64,000 bases of DNA, from contig CAPAOL010000007.1 in the NCBI GenBank assembly GCA_948579315.1, positions 1-64,000 of the forward strand. The letters are read 5' to 3'. The DNA is from an uncultured Phocaeicola sp. Lineage in GTDB: Bacteria > Bacteroidota > Bacteroidia > Bacteroidales > Bacteroidaceae. The stretch's first letter is position 1. Each line of letters starts with the position of its first letter. This document shows positions 43,259-52,730 of the stretch, piece after piece. Below the pieces are notes generated by a model, which worked only from the letters and a program-made list of their open reading frames with translations, was not told where the DNA came from and ran no database searches. Both the position numbers and the translations under genes were made by a program.

Positions 43259-43432
43259 ACACCTGGTGCTCATGAGATATACATTATGTGTATGGCTGCA
43301 CTTGAGGTACAATCCCTCGCCTATAACCCGAGTACGGCACTATTCCGCCCAGAGCTGGATGATTGCTTTGTTATATCCATACTTTACTGCTGCTTCGTTT
43401 ATGTTTATCCATTTCGACATGATGCTTCTTTT

Positions 43433-44560
43433 CTACGGTTTTCTTACATTGGAAATAGCATCTTTATAATCTTTAGATAAGATTTCATCACACTGGTCTG
43501 CTACTTGTCTGATAATTGATAATCCTTTTTTCTTAGGAATACGGATGCTTTCTCCAACTAGCAACATATCTTCAATTGTCGGTTTTCCGTGGTTATTGAC
43601 GGACGTAGCGTGTTCGCCGTTATATCCGGAACATAAAGTAAGGTCGTAGGCGGGAGCCAAGTGCCATTTGTTTCTTTTATAGATGAAACTGAAATTCTTG
43701 GCATGGTCGTCCTTGTTGTCTGTCAAGATGTTGAAGACCATACGTCGAAACATTTCGTCTACTTGAAGAGGGTCTTGCGTGAGGAATCCGGTAAGGTGTA
43801 ACAGGGTTTTATAATCTAATCTTGGCTGCAGAATAGATTCATTCAAGAGTGCTCCGGCAGTTGCAATGTGGATGCGCTCTCCTGCTTCTATATCAAAACG
43901 TTTGGTGGCAAAATATTTGTCATCCAGTAGCTTGAAGTCAGGTACGGTAATTCCGCACTGGCGTGCTATCTCATTATATCGGTACTCCATTAGCCCCATA
44001 TCTTTAGGGTCGTAAGTATGCCTGAATTTCACCAACCACGAACCTTCGGTATCATGGAAAAGGCATTTTGGACGACAGCCACCTGAGTTGCCACTGTTGA
44101 AGTAGAGTATATCTTCGTCTTTATCCGATTTTTCTGACAATACGTCCAATGCCATTTGTTGAAGGTCATCTAAGTCTGGGAGTGACTTTTCTTCTCCGAT
44201 GTAAGTTTCGGGGATATAGCATAATGCTCCCATACCCGAACAACCAATGATGCTTAACCGCTGAATAGGGGTTAAATCCATATCGTTCACTCCTTGCTTT
44301 TTTAATAGGCGATTCAGTAAATAGCGACCATATCCATCGGGGAGACTGTCCTCGAAGATGCCGAAATTACCCCAAAAAGGTTCGGGTTGAGCAATAAATA
44401 AATCGGGCTTTAAAGGTAACTCTAACGGAGAGATGGAGAAGCCGTTTGCCAACCATTCTTTATCATATTGGAAGGCGCAAAGACGGTTGTCGGGAGTCAT
44501 GGTTAACTCTCCCACGGTCTGTTCGTGGTAAGTTACCGTTAGCTTATTTATCAATTTCAT
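43433..44560 (-). CDS. hipA: HipA-like toxin kinase
   Basis: A 375-residue Ser/Thr kinase-like toxin of the HipA family. N-terminal HipA_N segment GNFGIFEDSLPDGYGRYLL; kinase core with GNSGGCRPKCLF, KFRHTYDPKDMGLMEY, the loop LTDNKDDHAKNFSFIY and APAYDLTLCSGY. It would phosphorylate a tRNA synthetase-type target in known members; target here is unknown. It overlaps the HTH gene by 17 bp, so toxin and antitoxin are translationally coupled. Confidence 0.9.
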   Translation of the reverse strand: MKLINKLTVTYHEQTVGELTMTPDNRLCAFQYDKEWLANGFSISPLELPLKPDLFIAQPEPFWGNFGIFEDSLPDGYGRYLLNRLLKKQGVNDMDLTPIQRLSIIGCSGMGALCYIPETYIGEEKSLPDLDDLQQMALDVLSEKSDKDEDILYFNSGNSGGCRPKCLFHDTEGSWLVKFRHTYDPKDMGLMEYRYNEIARQCGITVPDFKLLDDKYFATKRFDIEAGERIHIATAGALLNESILQPRLDYKTLLHLTGFLTQDPLQVDEMFRRMVFNILTDNKDDHAKNFSFIYKRNKWHLAPAYDLTLCSGYNGEHATSVNNHGKPTIEDMLLVGESIRIPKKKGLSIIRQVADQCDEILSKDYKDAISNVRKP

Positions 44561-44870
44561 TACGCCCTCTCTTTCTGTTTTTGTTTCGGTTAATAGTATC
44601 CAACTCTTCCATAGTGTTATAAAGTGGCTCTGCTAGCAGCCCTTTGATGGCTTTAGAATAGCCTAATGCTTTTGCCAGCGCCACGTACGAAGCCAAAGAT
44701 ATGGTATGCTTTTGTTCAAACTTTGCGATTGTTGGCACAGGAACTCCGCTCAATATGGATAAAGCATCCCTTGACAGACCTTTTTCTAATCGGCGTTGTT
44801 GAAGATTTTGCGCTAATATAGTCAGCAATTCTTCCGGGGTATCTATTTCGAAATTGTAAAGCAAAGGCAT
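44544..44870 (-). CDS. hipB: HipB-like HTH antitoxin
   Basis: A 108-residue protein with an XRE-type helix-turn-helix (about residues 25-80: RLEKGLSRDALSILSGVPVPTIAKFEQ). It precedes and overlaps the HipA gene. In the family it binds the operon promoter and neutralises the kinase. The C-terminal region is basic. Confidence 0.87.
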   Translation of the reverse strand: MPLLYNFEIDTPEELLTILAQNLQQRRLEKGLSRDALSILSGVPVPTIAKFEQKHTISLASYVALAKALGYSKAIKGLLAEPLYNTMEELDTINRNKNRKRGRNEIDK

Positions 44871-45023
44871 ATTATTGTATCTGTTAATATCGTTTTATAC
44901 TATTATCGAATATTATTGTATCTGATACAAAGATACTCTTGCTATTTGAGTTTTCAAAATAAATCAGGTGCTATTTAGCAATTTGCAGGGTATGATATGG
45001 GTATTAGGTTTAACTATTTGATT

Positions 45024-45096
45024 ATAAACTCTGCCACATTTCTGTATTTCCCCCTATAATACTTAAAAATAATACAAAAATGTGGCACAAGTTTAT
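45024..45096 (-). terminator. Inverted repeat at the end of the isomerase-like gene
   Basis: ATAAACTCTGCCACATTT-TGTATT pairs with AATAC-AAATGTGGCAC-AAGTTTAT, covering the stop codon. It is a likely transcription end. The left arm contains TAAACTCTGCCA, the same 12 bases as one strand of the element attachment core. Confidence 0.7.
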
Positions 45097-46328
45097 TCGG
45101 TTCGTTTGCAGGCATTTGCCAGGAAAAACTCGTTCAATGCATCTTCATAGTTTCCATGAACCAGAATATGGTGATTGCCCAATGGATTCTTCAGGAAGTA
45201 TTCAGCCGGAGTATTCATGCGGATGCGTACTTGTGTACGACACATATTGATATAATTCGTATTTTCGGATAATGTTCCCGTAGACAGATAATATTCGTCC
45301 AAACATTCGCCGCCGCACTTTATGATAGTCACGTCTCCTGTCGGGAGCAATCCCTGGATGGCAATTCCTTTTTCCGTTTCGAAATGGTTGCGGATAATAT
45401 ACCTTTCCGTTTGTTTGAGCCCGATGGTACAGTGAGCCAATATAAGTTCGTTGGTACGTGCATTAATCATGGAAGGGTTTGCCATGAATCCGTCTTTTCC
45501 GGTCAGTGACTTCACGGCGAGCAGGGTGAATATGGATTGAAGATCACCTTCGCAGCCCGCCATTATTCCATCGTCGTTTAGCAAGGACAATGCCAGACAG
45601 CCGGTAGTATCGATTTGCTCAATTAGTTTGAAGCAGCTCAATGTCAGTGCTTCCAGTTTCTCTTCCTTGCATACCTTCTTGATAGCTCGGTATAGCCGCA
45701 TCGCTTTGATGATATCTTCGGGAGTTCCCTCGCGACAGGCAAGAGCTTGCGAAGCGACTGCCGCACAGGAAGCACCTACCTGTTCATCCGTGATTTGTTG
45801 AAAATGTTCATAAATCCGTTCCAACGGAATGTCTATGTATTCGATACCCCAACGGCGTTTTGCCAACAGATAGTCAACATTACTGGCAACCAGCCAGGAT
45901 GAAGGAGTTCCGATGACTCCGATACGTTTGCCGAATAAGGAACGTTGTGCCCGGAAATTATTATAAAGTGTATGGATACGCAAGATGATAGCTGGTAGTT
46001 CACCATGTAGAATCTCACTTTTCATTCCACGTCCTCGCAACCATGTGGAGATTTCCAATGCGGCAGCAAGAGAGTTCTGCATGCCATCTGCTAGCAAAAT
46101 GGTAGGGCGGGGGAGGTTTTCGAAATGTTGTATGACCAGTCTTTCCACCCCACCAGTAGCGATAAAAATGATTTTGAAATCATCACTCGTCAGCTTGTCC
46201 ATATCTTGATAATCAACAAACTTTACGGTATAATATTTTTCAATTTCGCTTAAAATAGCTTCGTGTGAGCTACGTAGCGAGGCCTGTTTATGAAGTAGTG
46301 ACGCGAATGAGATAAGGTGTATGGTCAT
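45093..46328 (-). CDS. L-fucose isomerase-like protein
   Basis: A 411-residue soluble protein resembling the L-fucose/L-arabinose isomerase superfamily: IIFIATGGVERLV, ADGMQNSLAAALEISTWLRG, CEGDLQSIFTLLAVKSLTG and NHHILVHGNY. It is shorter than classic FucI (about 590 residues), so its substrate is uncertain. It is transcribed away from the aminotransferase. A TACATTTG -7 match lies at 46356-46363 on the minus strand. Confidence 0.72.
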   Translation of the reverse strand: MTIHLISFASLLHKQASLRSSHEAILSEIEKYYTVKFVDYQDMDKLTSDDFKIIFIATGGVERLVIQHFENLPRPTILLADGMQNSLAAALEISTWLRGRGMKSEILHGELPAIILRIHTLYNNFRAQRSLFGKRIGVIGTPSSWLVASNVDYLLAKRRWGIEYIDIPLERIYEHFQQITDEQVGASCAAVASQALACREGTPEDIIKAMRLYRAIKKVCKEEKLEALTLSCFKLIEQIDTTGCLALSLLNDDGIMAGCEGDLQSIFTLLAVKSLTGKDGFMANPSMINARTNELILAHCTIGLKQTERYIIRNHFETEKGIAIQGLLPTGDVTIIKCGGECLDEYYLSTGTLSENTNYINMCRTQVRIRMNTPAEYFLKNPLGNHHILVHGNYEDALNEFFLANACKRTE

Positions 46329-46509
46329 TATGATATTGTTTTAAGTTTTCTGTGTTACAAATGTATAGCTTTCTTTTCATAAAATCATAACGATTTTAAC
46401 CTTGCTAAGGTTTTTAAAGTTTTTATGTCTCTGTATTCAAATTATTGCGTACATTTGCAGCTCCAAGTAGATAAAGTAAATAGTAATTAAGTAATTTGTA
46501 GTTAAAATT

Positions 46510-47709
46510 ATGCCAACCATATCCATTCGCGGAACCGAGATGCCTGCATCTCCTATCAGAAAACTGGCTCCTTTGGCAGACGCTGCCAAGCAACGCGGAG
46601 TCCATGTATTTCACCTGAACATCGGACAGCCTGACCTGCCCACTCCTCAGGCCGCGATTGACGCGATACGCAACATTGACCGCAAAGTGCTGGAGTACAG
46701 CCCCAGCGCAGGTTACCGTAGCTATCGCGAGAAACTTGTAGGATATTATGCAAAGTTCAATATCAACCTTACGGCAGACGATATAATCATTACATCGGGT
46801 GGTTCGGAAGCGGTATTGTTTTCTTTCCTTTCCTGCCTGAATCCGGGGGACGAGATTATTGTCCCGGAACCGGCTTATGCCAACTATATGGCATTCGCCA
46901 TCTCTGCCGGAGCGAAGATTCGCACTATTGCCACGACTATCGAAGAGGGTTTCTCACTTCCGAAAGTGGAGAAATTTGAAGAGCTGATAAATGAACGTAC
47001 CAAAGCGATACTGATTTGTAATCCGAATAACCCGACCGGTTATCTGTACACCCGTCGCGAGATGAATCAGATTCGTGACTTGGTGAAGAAGTATGATTTG
47101 TTCCTTTTCTCCGACGAGGTATATCGTGAATTTATCTATACAGGTTCTCCTTATATCTCTGCCTGCCATTTGGAAGGTATCGAGAATAATGTGGTACTGA
47201 TTGACTCCGTTTCGAAACGTTATTCGGAATGTGGAATCCGTATCGGTGCGCTGATTACCAAGAACAAAGAGATACGTGACGCTGTTATGAAGTTCTGCCA
47301 GGCTCGTTTGAGTCCCCCTTTGATTGGACAGATTGCTGCTGAGGCTTCACTGGATGCTCCGGAAGAGTATTCGCGCGAGACGTATGATGAGTACGTGGAA
47401 CGTCGTAAATGCCTGATTGACGGCTTGAACCGTATTCCGGGTGTTTATTCTCCAATTCCGATGGGCGCTTTCTATACAGTGGCAAAACTTCCGGTAGATG
47501 ATTCGGACAAGTTCTGTGCCTGGTGTCTTTCGGACTTCGAATACGAAGGACAGACGGTATTCATGGCTCCGGCTTCCGGTTTCTATACGACTCCGGGTTC
47601 CGGTATCAACGAAGTCCGTATCGCTTACGTGTTGAAGAAAGAAGATTTAACCCGTGCGCTTTTTGTCTTGCAGAAGGCTTTGGAAGCGTATCCGGGAAGA
47701 ACAGAATGA
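46510..47709 (+). CDS. Class I/II aminotransferase (aspartate aminotransferase-like)
   Basis: A 399-residue PLP enzyme. The PLP lysine lies in DSVSKRYSECGIRIG, the GGSEAV turn holds the phosphate-binding part, and NPNNPTGYLY and SDEVYREFIY are family motifs. It fits the aspartate/other amino acid aminotransferases of the fold-type I group. A TACATTTG -7 box lies at 46450-46457. It is followed by a hairpin repeat and a LolC/E-type permease. Confidence 0.88.
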   Translation: MPTISIRGTEMPASPIRKLAPLADAAKQRGVHVFHLNIGQPDLPTPQAAIDAIRNIDRKVLEYSPSAGYRSYREKLVGYYAKFNINLTADDIIITSGGSEAVLFSFLSCLNPGDEIIVPEPAYANYMAFAISAGAKIRTIATTIEEGFSLPKVEKFEELINERTKAILICNPNNPTGYLYTRREMNQIRDLVKKYDLFLFSDEVYREFIYTGSPYISACHLEGIENNVVLIDSVSKRYSECGIRIGALITKNKEIRDAVMKFCQARLSPPLIGQIAAEASLDAPEEYSRETYDEYVERRKCLIDGLNRIPGVYSPIPMGAFYTVAKLPVDDSDKFCAWCLSDFEYEGQTVFMAPASGFYTTPGSGINEVRIAYVLKKEDLTRALFVLQKALEAYPGRTE

Positions 47710-47713
47710 AATT

Positions 47714-47813
47714 AAAGTATTAAGTATTAGCCGTAGCTTTTTGTGTGGTTGCTTGTGTGTATAATTGCCTAATACGTTATGCTTAATACTTAATACTTTA
47801 TACTTAATATTTA
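47714..47813. repeat. AAGTATTA-type inverted repeat after the aminotransferase
   Basis: Left tandem AAGTATTA pairs with right tandem TAATACTT across a GT-rich loop. It has the same design as 11803-11880 and runs to 5 bp before the LolC/E start. An upstream ATG at 47765 inside it is not a real start. Confidence 0.7.
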
Positions 47814-47818
47814 CCCCA

Positions 47819-49063
47819 ATGTCTCTATCACTTTTCATAGCCCGGCGTATCTATCGTGAAAGCGATGGCGGAAAGCAGGTGTCACGTCCTGCGGTCCTCA
47901 TTGCCATGGCGGGTATTGCTATCGGGCTGGCTGTGATGATTATTGCTGTGGCGGTGGTCATCGGGTTTAAAAGTGAAGTACGGAATAAAGTCATAGGATT
48001 CGGCTCGCATATCCAAATTACCAATCTGGATGCAGCAAGTTCTTATGAGACTCATCCGGTTATGGTAGGGGATAGCATGATGGCAGCTCTTGCCGCCTAT
48101 CCTGAAATAAGCCATGTGCAGCGTTTTTCTACCAAACCGGGCATGATTAAGACGGATGATGCTTTTCAGGGCATGGTGCTGAAAGGTGTCGGTCCGGAAT
48201 TTGACCCTCGTTTCATGCAAGAGTATCTGCTGGAAGGTGAGATTCCCGTTTTCAGTGATTCGGTTTCCAGCAATCAAGTGCTTATCTCCAAGGCTTTGGC
48301 TACGAAGATGAAGTTGAAACTGGGAGATAAGATATATACTTATTATATACAAGACGATGTCCGTGCGCGTCGGTTGACTATTGCCGGAATTTATCAGACA
48401 AATTTCTCCGAATACGATAACCTCTTTTTATTGACTGATTTGAATCTGGTGAACCGCTTGAACGGCTGGAAACCGGAGCAGGTGACCGGGGTGGAACTTC
48501 AAGTGAAGAATTATGATAAGCTCGAAGATACAACGTATGAAATAGCGGTCGATACTGATAACCAACAGGATGAACTGGGGGGCGTGTATTATGTGCGTAA
48601 CATCGAACAGTTGAATCCCCAGATATTCGCATGGCTTGATTTGTTGGACTTGAATGTGTGGGTGATTCTGATTCTGATGGTAGGCGTTGCCGGCTTTACT
48701 ATGATTTCCGGGCTGCTGATTATCATTATCGAACGTACGAATATGATTGGTATCCTGAAGGCTTTGGGAGCGAATAACTTCACGATTCGCAAGACCTTCC
48801 TCTGGTTTGCTGTTTTCCTGATAGGCAAAGGCATGCTTTGGGGAAATGCTATCGGTCTGGCGTTCTGTATCCTGCAAGCCCAGTTCGGTATTTTCAGGCT
48901 CGATCCGGAGACGTATTATGTAGATACTGTCCCGGTTTCTTTCAATATCCTGCTTTTCCTTCTGATTAATATCGGTACATTACTGGCTGCCGTTTTGATG
49001 CTGATAGGTCCCTCGTTCCTGATTACCAAAATCAATCCGGCGAGCTCTATGAGATACGAATAA
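47819..49063 (+). CDS. LolC/LolE-type ABC permease
   Basis: A permease of about 414 residues (start at ATG 47819, MSLSLFIARRIYR). First helix (about residues 25-50) ends in VVIGFKSEVRNKVIGFGSHIQ, typical of LolC/E; the periplasmic domain (about 55-260) precedes three C-terminal helices (about 275-410) with GILKALGAN. In Gram-negatives LolCDE sorts lipoproteins to the outer membrane. The LolD ATPase is not adjacent. The alternative start at 47765 lies inside a repeat and would add a hydrophobic tail; I reject it. Confidence 0.85.
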   Translation: MSLSLFIARRIYRESDGGKQVSRPAVLIAMAGIAIGLAVMIIAVAVVIGFKSEVRNKVIGFGSHIQITNLDAASSYETHPVMVGDSMMAALAAYPEISHVQRFSTKPGMIKTDDAFQGMVLKGVGPEFDPRFMQEYLLEGEIPVFSDSVSSNQVLISKALATKMKLKLGDKIYTYYIQDDVRARRLTIAGIYQTNFSEYDNLFLLTDLNLVNRLNGWKPEQVTGVELQVKNYDKLEDTTYEIAVDTDNQQDELGGVYYVRNIEQLNPQIFAWLDLLDLNVWVILILMVGVAGFTMISGLLIIIIERTNMIGILKALGANNFTIRKTFLWFAVFLIGKGMLWGNAIGLAFCILQAQFGIFRLDPETYYVDTVPVSFNILLFLLINIGTLLAAVLMLIGPSFLITKINPASSMRYE

Positions 49064-49178
49064 TCCTCTTTTTTCTATCCGTTTTTTGTTGCAGAAATTT
49101 TAGTCCGTTATGTGATGTGGAGCGAATAATATGTCTATATATGCGCCCAATTTACTTCATATCCTCTTGTAGGTTTAA

Positions 49179-50354
49179 TTATTTTCTCATGAAATCTCCT
49201 TTTCCTCGAAAGAATCGGCAGAGCTTGAAATTCAGCGACTGTATAGGTTGGAGAAGGTCGAATACCGGTAATGAGAAATAGTATTTCCGGTCTTCTCCCA
49301 TTTCTTTAGCTGTTTGATTGATGATGACAGCTTGTAGGATGAAGCGTAGCAACCAAATTAACAGTGCAATGCCTGCTGCCAACCAGTGTAAATTGAGAAC
49401 TCCCAATGTAATTCCTATTATACAAGCAGCGTAGAATAACAGACGGGAGAAAGTCTCAAATCCTAGCAGATACCGTTGCGTCCCTTGGTAATATTTTGCA
49501 GTAGCCATATAGCTTACTTTTTCTTCTTTCCATTCTTTGTAGCAATACACAGGATTTATCCGTGTGGTGGCGTTGATGTCTGTTTCGACGCGGGTGTTTG
49601 AAGGAGTAGCTAACTCGTTGATGAATAGATCATCCTCTCCACGTTGCAGATTCAGGTATTTGGAGAATCCTTTCTGCTGGAAAAACAATTCCTTTCGGTA
49701 AGCTAAGTTACGTCCGATACCCATATATGGTTTTCCGGCTAAGGCGAATCCCAGATAACGCAAAGATTGGAATAAAGTATCAAATGCGGTACGTTTGTGT
49801 AGCCATCCTCTTGTACGGTCATAACCGCTATACCCCAATACGATTTGAGTTTGTGGAGTGAAATTGCGTGCCATCAACTTTAACCACTGGTTACTTGCCG
49901 GCATACAGTTTGTCTCTGTAAATACCAGCCAATCATGTTTACTGGCTTTAATGCCTAATGTCAGGGCCAGTTTTTTATGACTGATATAACGTGCGCTTTC
50001 AGGGGTAAAACTATGGTAAAGATGAGGATATTTTTCTTCCATCATACCCAGTATATCCTCGGTTTCATCAGTGGAAGCATCGTTGACGACAATTACCTCA
50101 AACTGCGGATAATCTTGTTCTAGAATAGTTGGTAGGATTTTACGCAGGTTTTCAGCCTCATTGCGTACGCAGAGAATGACGGATAGCGGAGGCAGTTCTC
50201 GTGAAAAATGTACTTCTTCTTTGCGTACCGCTTTATTATGGGCATGTATCCGATTGTACAAGCCAAAATAATAGATAAGTTGAATGATAAAAAGAATACC
50301 TGCCGCTGATAAAACAATCAGTTCGGCAGTATTGAATGTAAATGTTTCCATCAA
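49179..50354 (-). CDS. Family 2 glycosyltransferase, membrane-bound
   Basis: A 391-residue protein with one N-terminal helix (about residues 10-30) and two C-terminal helices (about 300-345). The GT2 domain has PPLSVILCVRNEAENL, VIVVNDASTDETED and QRGEDDLFINEL. The donor and acceptor are not known. It may build a surface polysaccharide or lipid-linked sugar. No other glycan gene is beside it. Confidence 0.85.
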   Translation of the reverse strand: MMETFTFNTAELIVLSAAGILFIIQLIYYFGLYNRIHAHNKAVRKEEVHFSRELPPLSVILCVRNEAENLRKILPTILEQDYPQFEVIVVNDASTDETEDILGMMEEKYPHLYHSFTPESARYISHKKLALTLGIKASKHDWLVFTETNCMPASNQWLKLMARNFTPQTQIVLGYSGYDRTRGWLHKRTAFDTLFQSLRYLGFALAGKPYMGIGRNLAYRKELFFQQKGFSKYLNLQRGEDDLFINELATPSNTRVETDINATTRINPVYCYKEWKEEKVSYMATAKYYQGTQRYLLGFETFSRLLFYAACIIGITLGVLNLHWLAAGIALLIWLLRFILQAVIINQTAKEMGEDRKYYFSLPVFDLLQPIQSLNFKLCRFFRGKGDFMRK

Positions 50355-50407
50355 ATTTTAGTGTCGTTTTTACAACGGCAAAAGTACACAATTTTTCGGT
50401 AGTTCCG

Positions 50408-51433
50408 TCATCTCGACGGGAGGTTATTTCGTAAGTCGAGATATTCTTTCTTAAACATATTCACAAAAAGGAAGAATAGCGAAAGTAATAGCGGACCGAA
50501 GATCACTCCCATAAACCCAAATATCGGTAGACCGATGACTACTCCGAAAATGGTGATAAGCGGATGTGTATCTGCCATTTTCTTTTGGAGAATAAACCGG
50601 ATCAGGTTATCTGATTGTGACACGACGATAGCTCCGTAAGCGGCAATTCCGATAGCATTGAACCAGTCTCCGCTTATGGCAAGATAAGCGGCTACCGGCA
50701 ACCACACCAGTGCGGTGCCTACCATCGGAATAATGGTTGCAAAGCAGGTCAGAAATCCCAGCATCAATATGTTGGGTGCGCTGAAAAGAAAATAACCGAT
50801 CATGGCTACTCCTCCCTGAATGATAGCCAGCAAGGGAATACCGATGGCATTGGAACGAACAATCATATTGATTTCGTTGGTCACTTCTTGAGTATTGCTC
50901 TCGTTAAATGGCAGAATGTCGTTGACGTATGCTTCCATTTTTTGTCCTCCGATCAACATGAAATAAAGTACAAAGATCATGACGAACAGGTTGATGGCGA
51001 GACTGCTGATACTCTCCATTATGATTTGTCCGATACGGGGAAGCATGGAGACAATGAATGTCAATGTATCTTTTCCTAATACATCATATCCTGTTTTCTC
51101 TTTGATAAATTCGGCTACTTGTTGGATTGGTGCGATATACGTTTGTGGGTCCAGATTGATATCTTGTAGCTTGTTTACTATCATCCAGACGGTCAGTCCC
51201 AAGGGAATAAGGAAGACAAAAATAGTTTCTGCAGTGATCAGTAAAGCACTTAGGCTACGTTTTAGCTTTCGTTTTTCTACCAGATATCTCATCTGTCCGC
51301 GTACAAGAATATAAATAGTGAGTGCTCCCAATAATCCTCCCAGGAAAGGAGAGATTTGTCGGAAGATGATGATTCCCATAAATAGGATGATGACAATGAG
51401 GGAATATTTCCAGTATTGTTCTTTGGTGCTCAT
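50408..51433 (-). CDS. AI-2E family transporter
   Basis: A polytopic membrane protein of about 341 residues with about eight helices. It fits the AI-2E/PerM family (VMIFVLYFMLIGGQKME, PLLAIIQGGVAMIGYFLFSAPN, FGVVIGLPIFGFMGVIFGPLL). I chose ATG 51433 (MSTKEQYW): the upstream start at 51526 adds a 31-residue tail. Members export small molecules or act in stress; the substrate is unknown. It lies convergent to a small RNA candidate. Confidence 0.85.
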   Translation of the reverse strand: MSTKEQYWKYSLIVIILFMGIIIFRQISPFLGGLLGALTIYILVRGQMRYLVEKRKLKRSLSALLITAETIFVFLIPLGLTVWMIVNKLQDINLDPQTYIAPIQQVAEFIKEKTGYDVLGKDTLTFIVSMLPRIGQIIMESISSLAINLFVMIFVLYFMLIGGQKMEAYVNDILPFNESNTQEVTNEINMIVRSNAIGIPLLAIIQGGVAMIGYFLFSAPNILMLGFLTCFATIIPMVGTALVWLPVAAYLAISGDWFNAIGIAAYGAIVVSQSDNLIRFILQKKMADTHPLITIFGVVIGLPIFGFMGVIFGPLLLSLFFLFVNMFKKEYLDLRNNLPSR

Positions 51434-51628
51434 ATCATGTGAAATTTGTTTATATAAACAACAATCAAGGTATAGGAAAGGTTTGTTTGATGGTGAGATA
51501 ACGATATGAAAACAGTTTAGTTTCATTGAACGGATATTCGTTAATATCCAATTGATTTATGTTAAATGTTAACGGATTGGATATTTCTATTAAACCATGT
51601 TATAAGATAAGCTGCTTTGACCTGAAAA

Positions 51629-51659
51629 TTTGGAGATAACTGAAAAGCCCGTATCTTTG
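51629..51659 (+). promoter_or_regulatory. Promoter of a candidate small RNA
   Basis: TTTG (51629-51632), 19 bp, TATCTTTG (51652-51659): a consensus Bacteroides promoter on the plus strand that points at no protein gene. Confidence 0.75.
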
Positions 51660-51665
51660 CAGTGT

Positions 51666-51730
51666 GTTTTTCATAGTATTAGATTTAAGGTTAACAAAGA
51701 TTGGCTGTCTGGGATAGATAGCCTTTTTTT
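51666..51730 (+). ncRNA. Candidate small RNA of about 65 nt
   Basis: A consensus promoter is followed about 40 nt later by an intrinsic terminator: GGCTGTCT, loop GGGAT, AGATAGCC, then seven T (51703-51730). No ORF is present between them. The next gene (51734) is antisense, so this is not a leader. The size and layout fit a trans-acting or antisense small RNA. Confidence 0.65.
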
Positions 51731-51733
51731 ATG

Positions 51734-52360
51734 TTATCTATTCGGCTCTGTTTGACTATCCTCTTGGTTTTTCACAAAAAGCATTTGATTTCCACGTCCC
51801 ATTTTACAGATTATCCCTTCTTTGGCAAACCGCTTTAAATCCTCCAATGCTTTATTTTTCAGTCGTCCGGTCAGTTCGGTATATGTAGTGCGCGTGATGA
51901 ATCCATATCGGTTGACGTGTTCAAGTAGTATTCTTTTCAGTTCTTCGTCATCCAGTTGGCTTGAAACTTGAAAAAATAGTTTTTGAGCCCGTTCCAGTTT
52001 ACCCGTTGCTTTCTTTTTGAATGTTTTGGAAGCAAGAAAATTCACTCCGTTGAATTGAATGGAAGGTGAACGCAGATCCTTTTTATCTTTCACCAGTCGG
52101 GATTTTATTTTTCCGGAAAAATAACCAAACTCACCTACTTCTACCCGGTAGCCTTGTCCTATGTATTCTCCCACGAGGTCTACAAGTTCCATTAGTGTAC
52201 CTTCTACCACTCCCGGTTTGTATCCGGTGCGGGCAACGAGTTGTTTCAATAGTTGTTTGGTGTTGATAGTGCCGTTAAATACGATGCTGGGGTACAACAC
52301 ATCCTTTTCTCCCTCTTTTGTAGTGAGAGCCGGTTTCTTCTTAAAGTCGTAATATGCCAT
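51734..52360 (-). CDS. HU-like DNA-binding protein (HU-HIG type)
   Basis: A 208-residue protein with an HU/IHF-like domain (about residues 22-125; PSIVFNGTINTKQLLKQL, VEVGEFGYFSGKIKSRL). The C-terminal region (about 130-205) is helical with a winged-helix-like YGFITRTTYTEL and LKRFAKEGIICKMGRGNQMLF. This matches the larger Bacteroides HU-like proteins. It probably binds DNA; the target is unknown. A candidate small RNA converges on its 3' end. Confidence 0.82.
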   Translation of the reverse strand: MAYYDFKKKPALTTKEGEKDVLYPSIVFNGTINTKQLLKQLVARTGYKPGVVEGTLMELVDLVGEYIGQGYRVEVGEFGYFSGKIKSRLVKDKKDLRSPSIQFNGVNFLASKTFKKKATGKLERAQKLFFQVSSQLDDEELKRILLEHVNRYGFITRTTYTELTGRLKNKALEDLKRFAKEGIICKMGRGNQMLFVKNQEDSQTEPNR

Positions 52361-52476
52361 TAGTCTGATAATTAAATATATTCTCTGTATTCTTTATTGT
52401 TTTTTACTGTAGCTTTTATGAAACTGCTTAGTATAATTTTGCTCGTCCTGTTATAGGGGGACTATTGTCCTGTTAT

Positions 52477-52518
52477 AACAAAACAATTGTTTTCTTATAA
52501 GAAAACAATTGTTTTGTT
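52477..52518. repeat. Perfect 42-bp palindrome
   Basis: AACAAAACAATTGTTTTCTTA and its exact complement meet without a loop; the symmetry continues to 52473-52522 with one mismatch. It can form a cruciform or a tight RNA stem. It lies between the HU-like gene and the sialic-acid regulator. Confidence 0.85.
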
Positions 52519-52730
52519 GTAATGGGATAATGAAAATTATGCAGTAAAGGTATTTGTTTTATGTGAGACGAACAAGTAATTGATGCGATGTTTGGGAATA
52601 ATCTTCTAATGTATTGAACAAGTGAACGTTTCTTGTTCTGTGCCGAAAATTATGTTTTTCAGCATAAGTGGGTGTTTTTGTATACTAATATTGTTGTATT
52701 CTAAAAAAAATCCCTTAATATTGCATTTAT

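Noticed and set aside
47765..47818. Upstream start of the LolC/E-type permease
   Set aside because: It lies inside a dispersed inverted repeat and adds a non-conserved tail; ATG 47819 gives the family N-terminus.
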